Positions 1-6,529 of a stretch of 14,379 nucleotides of DNA are shown in pieces. Positions within the stretch are counted from its first letter, which is position 1. The number at the start of each line of letters is the position of its first letter. Origin of the DNA: Fibrobacterales bacterium (GTDB taxonomy: Bacteria > Fibrobacterota > Fibrobacteria > Fibrobacterales > Fibrobacteraceae); contig BNUP01000049.1 in assembly GCA_025997455.1 (NCBI GenBank), forward strand, positions 1 to 14,379, given 5' to 3'. Both the position numbers and the translations under genes were made by a program. The notes below the pieces were generated by a model. The model had not been told where the DNA came from. It saw only the letters and a program-made list of their open reading frames with translations, and made no database searches.

Positions 1-50
1 CCTCCACCAACCCTCCCCAGCTCCTATACCCCCCCCCCCCCCCCCCCCCC
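1..50. other. C-rich low-complexity contig edge with 22-base C run
   Basis: The first 50 bases are almost entirely C with a few A and T, and positions 29-50 are an uninterrupted run of 22 C. This is unlike the AT-rich sequence that follows at once. A poly-G read tail assembled in reverse complement would look like this, so an assembly artefact at a contig end is the simplest reading. A genuine homopolymer contingency tract is the alternative, because the coding frame of the downstream gene is open right up to and through it. Confidence 0.7.
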
Positions 51-1430
51 ACAACTTCTACAAAATCAACAATTTATTTATTTGGATTATGCACTTTCGC
101 AAATGTATTCACTACATATAAAAACTCAATAGAATATAGATTAAATAAAAAATTGAATAATGTAATATCAGAAGAACTCCCCAAAACTTTATCTCATAAA
201 ACGAGGAGTTCTTCTGAGACAACTAATAGATTTTTAATTGAAAATTACAGATTTGGTGGAAATTGTTCTATACATAATGTGACAAATATAGAAATAAAGA
301 AAAATAGTATAGTATTCTTTAACATTGCATATCTTTTGATTATTGACTCCTTATTTATCAGAATAATGAGTATATTAAAAACAAAATGCGAAACGGCAAA
401 TTCAAGATTGATTATTTATTATTACCCTTGCAGTTTGCTTGGAAAGAAAAACCTGTCTGCAACTGAAAAATGGTATTTAAATAACACCGCAAAAAATTCA
501 CTTGAATCTCTAAAAAAATATGAACTCGATTCCATTCCAATTATCGATTCTCTAATTAAATCCGGTTATGAAATTTACATTCCGCCAAAAAAATTCTTTG
601 AGACAAAAGAAACAATACACCTAGATTCTACGGGAGCTCACTTTGCAGACAGAGGCAAAAAGATAATTACCGAACATTTGGCAAATATTGTTCTGGGAAA
701 AGAAAAATCAAATATAAATAAAATGGAAATTTCTGTAAAGACAAAAATTTCTCAAGGAAAAAAAATTTGTGAAATTTTAGTGCCAATCGTATTTAACTAT
801 ATTGAAGGTATTACCCCACCAATTACTTTAGGCAACGGCTCAATAGTTATGAACTGCAATCCATTTACTTTTGGGCATCTCCATTTGATAAAATACGCAG
901 CGGCGAGGTGCAAGCATTTGTATATTTTTGTTGTTGAAGAAGATAAAAGTTTCTTTCCGTTTAAAGATAGATTTAATTTGGTTAAAGAATGCACCAAAAA
1001 TATAAAAAATGTTTCTGTTATTCCAAGCGGAAATTTTATAATAAGTGCTCAAACATTCGGAGCATATTTTGCAAAAGAGAATGATGAGACAAAAAAGCAA
1101 AAGCCGGATGTGAGTTTGGACTTGCTGATTTTTGGAAGCGTTATTGCTCCAAATTTAAATATTGCCAATAGATTTGTCGGGGAAGAACCATTTGACCCTG
1201 TCACAAAACATTATAACGAGGAAATGAAAAGATTTTTGCCCGAGTATGGAGTTAAGATAGTTGAAATTCCTCGCCTTGAGATTGCGGATTTAATTATTTC
1301 CGCAAGCAGAGTTAGAACATTGTTAAAAGAAAAGAATTGGAGTGAAATAAAAAGAATCGTGCCAAAAGCAACTTTGGAATATTTAAAAACTTTTACTCCG
1401 CCATCCGGATTCCCGCATTCGCGAGAATAA
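51..1430 (+). CDS. SGNH-hydrolase-like / citrate lyase ligase C-terminal-type nucleotidyltransferase fusion, 5' partial
   Basis: This is a two-part enzyme. The C-terminal half matches the C-terminal domain of [citrate (pro-3S)-lyase] ligase (CitC): the nucleotide-binding motif NPFTFGH (858-878, a T/HxGH variant), then FPFKDR, RFVGEEPFDPVT and the ISASRVR motif (about 1293-1316). The N-terminal part resembles SGNH hydrolases as embedded in surface-polysaccharide loci: YLFGLCTFANVF (75-110) sits where the GDS block belongs, with Cys near the nucleophile position, and LDSTGAHFADRGKK looks like the D/H block before the domain junction. A TTG at 153 could be taken as the start, but the same frame is open and protein-like upstream to at least 51, so the true start is lost at the window edge. 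No citrate lyase genes are nearby, so citrate lyase activation is unlikely. Activation of a sugar or acyl/alcohol substituent with a nucleotide for the adjacent polysaccharide is inference. The last eleven residues appear repeat-derived. Confidence 0.8.
   Translation, partial: TTSTKSTIYLFGLCTFANVFTTYKNSIEYRLNKKLNNVISEELPKTLSHKTRSSSETTNRFLIENYRFGGNCSIHNVTNIEIKKNSIVFFNIAYLLIIDSLFIRIMSILKTKCETANSRLIIYYYPCSLLGKKNLSATEKWYLNNTAKNSLESLKKYELDSIPIIDSLIKSGYEIYIPPKKFFETKETIHLDSTGAHFADRGKKIITEHLANIVLGKEKSNINKMEISVKTKISQGKKICEILVPIVFNYIEGITPPITLGNGSIVMNCNPFTFGHLHLIKYAAARCKHLYIFVVEEDKSFFPFKDRFNLVKECTKNIKNVSVIPSGNFIISAQTFGAYFAKENDETKKQKPDVSLDLLIFGSVIAPNLNIANRFVGEEPFDPVTKHYNEEMKRFLPEYGVKIVEIPRLEIADLIISASRVRTLLKEKNWSEIKRIVPKATLEYLKTFTPPSGFPHSRE
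1409..1428. repeat. Palindromic repeat-like hairpin at the 3' end of the fusion gene
   Basis: ATTCCCGC and GCGAGAAT form 8-base arms around the loop ATTC, with one non-Watson-Crick position that is a G:U wobble when read on the - strand. The C+G-rich element stands out in AT-rich surroundings. It resembles the widespread dispersed bacterial palindromes of the ATTCCCGC...GCGGGAAT type. It encodes the tail SGFPHSRE of the upstream protein. It could act as a weak bidirectional terminator, but no T-run follows. Confidence 0.5.
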
Positions 1431-1460
1431 CATCCGCCTATTCGTCAATGGTATCTCAAT

Positions 1461-1476
1461 TGGCACATTTTTTGCA
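1461..1476 (+). promoter_or_regulatory. Sigma-54 (RpoN) promoter of flgA
   Basis: TGGCACATTTTTTGCA fits the -24/-12 consensus TGGCACGNNNNTTGCW at every fixed position except A for G at position 7, with exact GG-to-GC spacing. RpoN control of middle flagellar genes is established in several Gram-negative groups. Taking the C of the GC as -12 places transcription start near 1487, only about three bases before the flgA ATG at 1490. Confidence 0.75.
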
Positions 1477-1489
1477 TTAAACATTGTAT

Positions 1490-2443
1490 ATGCTCCGTTT
1501 TTTTATTGCACTCGCATTTTTTACTCCCCTTGCATTCTCTGCACAGGTATCTATAGGCTTGCGGGCACAGGCAGAGGTGGAGGCGGGGGTTGTTCGTTTG
1601 GGGCAAATTGCAGACATAAAAGGCGATGCGGAACTTTCAAAGAAAATTTCGCAGATAGAAGTCGGGAGAGTTGCAGAACCCGGTCGCAAAACAAGAGTCA
1701 CGGAAAGAGCGGTAAAGGATTTTTTTATAAAATCGGTAGCAACAACTTCGCAGGTAAATTTTAATGGAGCAAAATTTTGTGATGTAATTGCACGAGCGGG
1801 ATTGCTCTCGGCAGATTCTCTAAAAGTTCTAATCTTAAAAGAAGTTCGCACAAAAATGCCTGCAAATTTACAAGAGGGAAAAGATTGGATTTTTGAAGCC
1901 CCCAAAGCAAAAGGCAATATTGCAACGCCGGAAAACGGAGGCAGTGTTCTAATAACTTTGTCTCCGCAATTCTCCGCTCGCGGGCAAGAGATGGCGACCG
2001 TTCAAATTTTAGATAATTCGCGGATAATTTCAAAACACACAGTTCCGTTTATAATTCGCAGATTTGAAAATGTAGCGGAATTGCGCGGCACAATTCGCAA
2101 AGGTGAGGTTGTGAGTGCAGAAAATGTCGATATGGTTTGGCAAGAGACAACTTTTCAAAAACGAAAAATTTTAACCAACGCAAACGATGCAATAGGCAGG
2201 AGTTCAATTCGCACAATAAAAGACGGAGAACTTTTAACCGACAACTCTCTTATGACCCGTTATGCAGTCAATGAGGGCAAACCCGTTAAATTATTTGCAA
2301 AGATAGGCAGTGCGGTTGTGCAAACCAACGCTATTGCTCAAAAAAATGCTTACAAAGGGCAAACTATTTTAGTTCGCAATATCGATTCTGGTAGGGAAAT
2401 TTCAGCCACCGTTTCTGATACGGGCGAGGCGTGGGTAAATTGA
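1490..2443 (+). CDS. flgA: Flagellar basal body P-ring formation chaperone FlgA
   Basis: FlgA is a periplasmic chaperone that helps FlgI polymerise into the P-ring around the flagellar rod. The 317-residue product starts with a Sec signal peptide (MLRFFIALAFFTPLAFSA, cleavage near residue 17-18). It contains a SAF-like region (ELRGTIRKGEVVSAENVDMV) and the typical C-terminal half with DGELLTDNSL, GKPVKLFAKIGSAVVQTNAIA, GQTILVRNIDSGREI and a terminal short beta segment. The length is slightly above many FlgA proteins. ATG 1490 was chosen because it gives a compact signal peptide; an in-frame TTG at 1484 lies upstream of or at the predicted transcription start. No Shine-Dalgarno sequence is visible. 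No other flagellar gene is in the window, so flgA is isolated here, and its 3' end overlaps a convergent glycosyltransferase gene by 42 bases. It looks richer in G+C than the glycosyltransferase genes, which suggests it is native chromosome beside an acquired island (inference). Confidence 0.9.
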   Translation: MLRFFIALAFFTPLAFSAQVSIGLRAQAEVEAGVVRLGQIADIKGDAELSKKISQIEVGRVAEPGRKTRVTERAVKDFFIKSVATTSQVNFNGAKFCDVIARAGLLSADSLKVLILKEVRTKMPANLQEGKDWIFEAPKAKGNIATPENGGSVLITLSPQFSARGQEMATVQILDNSRIISKHTVPFIIRRFENVAELRGTIRKGEVVSAENVDMVWQETTFQKRKILTNANDAIGRSSIRTIKDGELLTDNSLMTRYAVNEGKPVKLFAKIGSAVVQTNAIAQKNAYKGQTILVRNIDSGREISATVSDTGEAWVN

Positions 2444-3295
2444 TTTTGGCATAAACAGTTTCAGCGAATTTTTAAAAAAACCGAATGAAAAATTGAAAAA
2501 CAGCGGAATGTTTTTTAATGCGGTAATTTTTGAAACCTCGATAATTGAGGAGTAACAAAAATTTTTACAGTTGTTTTTTGCTTTTTTATAAAATTTATTT
2601 TCCTTGTATTTTTCCGTCAATTTAAGAGCATCAAAGAATAGTGGAAAATAATTTTTGCGTAAATTTGTTTTGTGAGTTCTATAATAACAAAATACATTTG
2701 AGAGCACTGCCAAATTTCCAAACCTTTTTGCCAAAGCCCAAAACAACGGAAAGTCTTCGAAAATAAATTCATCTGAATAACCGCCCGCAAAATCAAAAGC
2801 ATTTTTTTGAACCATTTCCGTGCAACCGTGAACCAATTTTTTGAAAGAGTATAAATCATCAAAACTTACTTCGGGGATTCCCTTCAAAAATTTTCCATTT
2901 ATATTTTTTTCAACTTCACCTGCTTCCGACATTTCCTTTATCTGCCCAAAACTCGCGGCATATTCGGGATGTTTTTCCATAAATTCCGCTTGAATTTTCA
3001 ACCTGTCGGGAGGCATAATATCATCGCTTGCCATTGTGCAAATATATTTGCCCTTAGATATTTTAGCGAGTTCATTTAATGTTTTTATTACACCTCTGTT
3101 TTCACGGGAAAGAAAATAAAATCCGAGTTCTGCAGAAAGTTTTTGCAAAATTTTTGGAGTGCCGTCATTTGAACCGTCGTCTATAACCAACAATTCAAAA
3201 CTCACTCCTTTTTGCTCCATAACAGAACGAACTGCAATTTCCACATATTTTTTGTGGCAATAACTCGGCATTAAAACAGAAACAAGCGGGGTCAT
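2402..3295 (-). CDS. Glycosyltransferase family 2 (GT-A), distal gene of the cluster
   Basis: A 297-residue GT2 enzyme that would transfer a sugar from a nucleotide-sugar to the growing lipid-linked oligosaccharide on the cytoplasmic face. The GT-A nucleotide-binding start is clear: VSVLMPSY (5-12), DDGSNDGT (39-46) and the metal-binding ASDD (89-92), with an acidic FED at about 179-181 in the position of the catalytic base. The C-terminal third is Lys/Phe-rich and hydrophobic, suggesting peripheral membrane contact. Its start overlaps the previous GT stop by four bases (ATGA), and AAGGTG lies 4 bases upstream of the ATG (3300-3305), supporting this start. It is the last - strand gene, and its final 13 codons lie antisense to the end of flgA. 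It is not closely similar to the two paralogous GT2 genes upstream. Donor and acceptor cannot be predicted. Confidence 0.9.
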   Translation of the reverse strand: MTPLVSVLMPSYCHKKYVEIAVRSVMEQKGVSFELLVIDDGSNDGTPKILQKLSAELGFYFLSRENRGVIKTLNELAKISKGKYICTMASDDIMPPDRLKIQAEFMEKHPEYAASFGQIKEMSEAGEVEKNINGKFLKGIPEVSFDDLYSFKKLVHGCTEMVQKNAFDFAGGYSDEFIFEDFPLFWALAKRFGNLAVLSNVFCYYRTHKTNLRKNYFPLFFDALKLTEKYKENKFYKKAKNNCKNFCYSSIIEVSKITALKNIPLFFNFSFGFFKNSLKLFMPKSIYPRLARIRNGG

Positions 3296-4317
3296 TTATC
3301 ACCTTTTGAAAGATAGTCAGTTTTTTGAAGTAAATTAAACCAATATTCTTTTTTGATAATTCTGTGAAAAAATAATAATATGGGAAAATAAATTCGCGCG
3401 GGCAGTTCAAAATTTTTGCCTGCTAAATTCAATAAAAATTTAATATGCGGTTTTGCAAACTCGTGAAATTCATTGTGAAATTTCAAAACGAAAATATTAT
3501 TATATGTCTCTCTTTTGCGTTTCCCAAAACAACATAAATATTTTACTTTCAGCAAACAAATTTCATTTGCAAAAATATATGTAAATCTTTTTTTGTCAAT
3601 TTCGTTATTTAATTTATCGGTTAAAATTTTGAACAAATTTTCATAAACCGTTAAACTTGAACTTATCTGCTTTGCTCTGCTTCCGCCTGCATTTGAGCGG
3701 GTTATGGATTTTTTATTGTTTGTAAAAAAATACAATTGCTCTTGCAAAACAAATCCCGAATTTGAATGATAACATATTTGTGCGCATTGAAACCTATCTT
3801 CTGCGGCGGTCGGAAAATTTTCATTTAACCATACAACTTTATCATAAACGATTTTTTTTACAAGTTTATTCCAAGTAGGAAATGCAAATTTACCCATTAA
3901 ATAATTCAACGCATTTTCTGCTTTATTTTCGCTCCACTTATATGTTTTCGATTTCCAAGAATTGTATCCGCACCAAACCAAATCGTAATTTCCGTGTTTT
4001 GCAACGGCGAACAACTTTTCTAAAAATTGCGGGTGATATACATCATCATTATCTAAATTTGCAATGTATTCACCGCTTGAATTTTCAAGTCCCGTTTTTC
4101 TTGCAGAAAGAGTTCCGCCGTTTTCTTTATTTACAACCTTAAAACGAGAATCAGCAGTTGCATATTCTTTGCAAATTTGCAGAGATGAATCTGTTGAACC
4201 GTCATTAACCAAAATTGCCTCCCACTCGGTAAATGTCTGTGCCAAAATGCTGTCTAAAGCATTTCGTAAATATGCCTGTGCATTATAAACAGGAACTATC
4301 ACTGATATAAGCGGCAT
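3292..4317 (-). CDS. Glycosyltransferase family 2 (GT-A), paralogue B
   Basis: A 341-residue GT2 glycosyltransferase with ISVIVPVYN at the N-terminus, NDGSTDSS (38-45) and the DNDD metal motif (89-92). Beyond the GT-A core is a long C-terminal extension with NLVKK-type and NFELPARIYFPILLFF segments, the latter probably membrane-associated. It is clearly homologous along its whole length to the GT2 gene at 5456-6529: AQTF(T)xWEAIL, EYIANLD/KYIANLD, QFLEK, GNYDxVWCGY and the FELPA(R/K)IYF tail recur in the same order. The start overlaps the preceding GT4 by 19 bases, and a weak GGAAAA lies about 10 bases upstream; translation is probably coupled. It sits within a run of overlapping - strand genes. 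The sugar specificity is unknown; divergence from its paralogue suggests a related but distinct linkage (inference). Confidence 0.92.
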   Translation of the reverse strand: MPLISVIVPVYNAQAYLRNALDSILAQTFTEWEAILVNDGSTDSSLQICKEYATADSRFKVVNKENGGTLSARKTGLENSSGEYIANLDNDDVYHPQFLEKLFAVAKHGNYDLVWCGYNSWKSKTYKWSENKAENALNYLMGKFAFPTWNKLVKKIVYDKVVWLNENFPTAAEDRFQCAQICYHSNSGFVLQEQLYFFTNNKKSITRSNAGGSRAKQISSSLTVYENLFKILTDKLNNEIDKKRFTYIFANEICLLKVKYLCCFGKRKRETYNNIFVLKFHNEFHEFAKPHIKFLLNLAGKNFELPARIYFPILLFFHRIIKKEYWFNLLQKTDYLSKGDK

Positions 4318-5459
4318 AGCAAGTTTTCCAATTTTTCAAGTATTTTTTCGAGTGAAAATCTTTTTGCATTTTCAACAGCATTGTTAGACATAATTTTTTG
4401 CAATTCTTCACTCTTCATTAAATTCATAGCGATTTCCGCAAATTTATTCAAATCGTTATTTTCTGTGATAAAGCCGTTTTTTCCGTCCTCTATTATATCT
4501 TGCAAACTCGAAAATGAATTCATAACAATAGGAATGCAGCCGTTATTTTGCGCCTCAACCAATACCATAGGAAAACCTTCAAAACCGCTCGTCAAAAATA
4601 ATATTTTCGCTTTTTGATAATAATCGGTAACGCTTTTTTGAAAACCTTCAAAAGAAATTCTCGGCAAATTCTCGGCTTTCTGTTTTATATTTTCAACATC
4701 AATTCCGTTTCCGACAATTTTTAAATTCCAATTTTCAAATTCATTTTTTTTGCAAATAATTTTCCAAATATCAATTATATAACTTATTCGTTTTTGTTTT
4801 TCCTCTATTCTGCCGATATATAAAATTGTATTTTCTTTTTGTGCATAGTGAGAGGAGGCGGCAGTCTGTTTTTCAAGGGGATTTTCAATGCAAATCAATT
4901 TTTCTAAATTCTTTTTCGGTTCTAATTTCTTAAATTCATCTATAAATTTTTCACTGAGAACTACAAAAAAATCCGAACTATCATAAGCGAAATTTCGCCA
5001 ACGAATTTCCCGTTTTCTTCGCAAAAATTCAATTAAAAAATTTGGAAGGAGTGCACTTTTCAAAGAATGATATTCCATTTTATATTGAAAGAGAATAGAA
5101 AAATGCAAACAGGAAATAATATTCATTGCATATTTTTTTTTCATTTCCAAACATAATTTGCACCAAGAAATACTTTGGCATTCTTGATTTATAATAATAT
5201 CTATTTTCTTTTCAATAACGATTTTATTCAAAAAAATAATATTTTTTCTACTATTGATATTATTAACGATGCGCCTAAAATTGGATACATCAACATCTGG
5301 AAAAATAAATTTTTCAATCCTATCATTTTCTAAAATAATATTTTCGGCAACGCACACAAAGACATTATGCCCAACTTCTGTTAGAGCATTTGAAAGCGTG
5401 TTTGTGACTTTGCTTATGCCGTTGTCGTTTGAACCGCGCAAAAGATACAGAATATTCAT
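4299..5459 (-). CDS. Glycosyltransferase family 4 (GT-B, group 1)
   Basis: A 386-residue retaining-type glycosyltransferase of the GT-B fold. The N-terminal Rossmann domain starts MNILYLLRGSNDNGISKVTNTLSNAL, the usual GT4 opening with a glycine-containing loop. The C-terminal domain carries TILYIGRIEEKQKR (211-224), LKIVGNG (246-252), the EX7E motif EGFPMVLVE (294-302) that binds the nucleotide-sugar, and a closing ISFEGF/KNGFI pattern. It would add one sugar to the lipid-linked repeat unit at the inner membrane. It overlaps the upstream GT2 by four bases (ATGA) and the downstream GT2 by 19, so it is probably co-transcribed and translationally coupled; no Shine-Dalgarno is seen at its start. 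A nine-base T run (A9 in the mRNA) at 5133-5141 is a possible slippage site but is not unusual for this composition. It lies between the two paralogous GT2 genes. Confidence 0.92.
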   Translation of the reverse strand: MNILYLLRGSNDNGISKVTNTLSNALTEVGHNVFVCVAENIILENDRIEKFIFPDVDVSNFRRIVNNINSRKNIIFLNKIVIEKKIDIIINQECQSISWCKLCLEMKKKYAMNIISCLHFSILFQYKMEYHSLKSALLPNFLIEFLRRKREIRWRNFAYDSSDFFVVLSEKFIDEFKKLEPKKNLEKLICIENPLEKQTAASSHYAQKENTILYIGRIEEKQKRISYIIDIWKIICKKNEFENWNLKIVGNGIDVENIKQKAENLPRISFEGFQKSVTDYYQKAKILFLTSGFEGFPMVLVEAQNNGCIPIVMNSFSSLQDIIEDGKNGFITENNDLNKFAEIAMNLMKSEELQKIMSNNAVENAKRFSLEKILEKLENLLCRLYQ

Positions 5460-6529
5460 AATTTTAGAAGTTCAAAATATGATTTTTTCAAAAAATTCAA
5501 ATTTTCATCTATCATTTGATAATCGAGTCCGGAAACTTTTCTTTTTATCAAAAAAAGTGCAATCGCTAAACTAAAATAAATTTTTGCAGGCAATTCAAAA
5601 CCTTTTAAGGCTATGAAAAATAAAAATCGTATATGAATTTTTGCATATCTGTGAGTTTCTGTATGGCATTCTAAAACTTTTGTCTTTTTTAATTGTTTTT
5701 TTAATTCACCGACTGCCACTATATATTGTAATTTACACCTGAACAAAATATGACAAAACCAACAAAAAATTATATCCGAATCATTTTCTTTTTTTAACTT
5801 TTCTTGCATAATTTCGTAAGTTTTAATATAAACCAAATTTGCCTCAAGTCGTTTTTTTATATTTTTATCACCGTCTCTCGTATTTGACTTCGGGTTTTCA
5901 GTGTAAAAATATAATGCATCTTGGACAAACATTCCCGAATTTGCGTAAAATGAATTTTGTATTCCCTGTAAAATATCCTCGCAACTCGTTATTTTAATCG
6001 GAAATTCCACTTGCAGATAAATTTCTCTTTTCACCAACTTATTCCAAACCGTCACAAAAAATTTATTGTTCAAAAAAGCCAAAACATTTTTTTCCCGTTT
6101 TGCACTCCATTCATATTCCTGCGGCAGCCACTCCTTCAAAACATTTCCGTTCAAATCAACAGTTTTATATCCGCACCAAACAAAATCATAATTTCCGCGA
6201 TTTGCAACTTCAAACATCTTTTCTAAAAATTGAGAATGATAAGTATCATCGCTGTCGAGATTTGCTATGTATTTGCCAAGTGCATTTTTAAGACCGCTTT
6301 TTCTCGCTTGCAAAAGACCTTCATTTTCTGTTTTATGAATGACCTTAAACCTCACATCTTTTACGGCATATTCATCTGCAATTTTTCCGCTTTTATCAAG
6401 CGAGCAATCATCCACTAAAATTGCTTCCCAATTTGTAAATGTCTGCGCTAAAAGACTATCCAAAGCGGCAGGTAAAAACCGCTCCACATTGTAAATTGGA
6501 ATGATAACCGAAACGCAAGGCATAATCAT
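5456..6529 (-). CDS. Glycosyltransferase family 2 (GT-A), paralogue A
   Basis: A 357-residue GT2 enzyme with VSVIIPIYN, VDDCSLDKS (39-47) and DSDD (92-95). The normally invariant Gly of the DDGSTD loop is Cys here (DDCSLD), a change its paralogue at 3292-4317 does not share. The core and the C-terminal extension (HIRFLFFIALKGFELPAKIYF) otherwise match that paralogue from end to end. The start overlaps the Wzx stop by four bases (ATGA); a second ATG six bases inside gives MPCVSVIIP, which is closer to the usual GT2 start, so either may be used. AAAGGA lies 10 bases before the first ATG. As part of the flippase-GT operon it likely adds a sugar to the undecaprenyl-linked repeat unit. Whether the Cys alters donor binding is not known. 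Confidence 0.92.
   Translation of the reverse strand: MIMPCVSVIIPIYNVERFLPAALDSLLAQTFTNWEAILVDDCSLDKSGKIADEYAVKDVRFKVIHKTENEGLLQARKSGLKNALGKYIANLDSDDTYHSQFLEKMFEVANRGNYDFVWCGYKTVDLNGNVLKEWLPQEYEWSAKREKNVLAFLNNKFFVTVWNKLVKREIYLQVEFPIKITSCEDILQGIQNSFYANSGMFVQDALYFYTENPKSNTRDGDKNIKKRLEANLVYIKTYEIMQEKLKKENDSDIIFCWFCHILFRCKLQYIVAVGELKKQLKKTKVLECHTETHRYAKIHIRFLFFIALKGFELPAKIYFSLAIALFLIKRKVSGLDYQMIDENLNFLKKSYFELLKL

Noticed and set aside
1477..1917. 146-codon - strand open frame opposite flgA
   Set aside because: It lies antisense to the signal peptide and body of a clear FlgA; its composition (Ala, Ser, Lys mix without motifs) is that of a shadow frame.
5133..5141. T9 run (A9 in mRNA) in the GT4 gene, and A9 at 12800-12808 in the ligase/polymerase gene, as phase-variable tracts
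   Set aside because: Runs of 8-9 A or T are expected in sequence this AT-rich, both encode in-frame Lys/Phe-rich segments, and both genes are intact. Possible slippage sites, but no sign of a designed switch.
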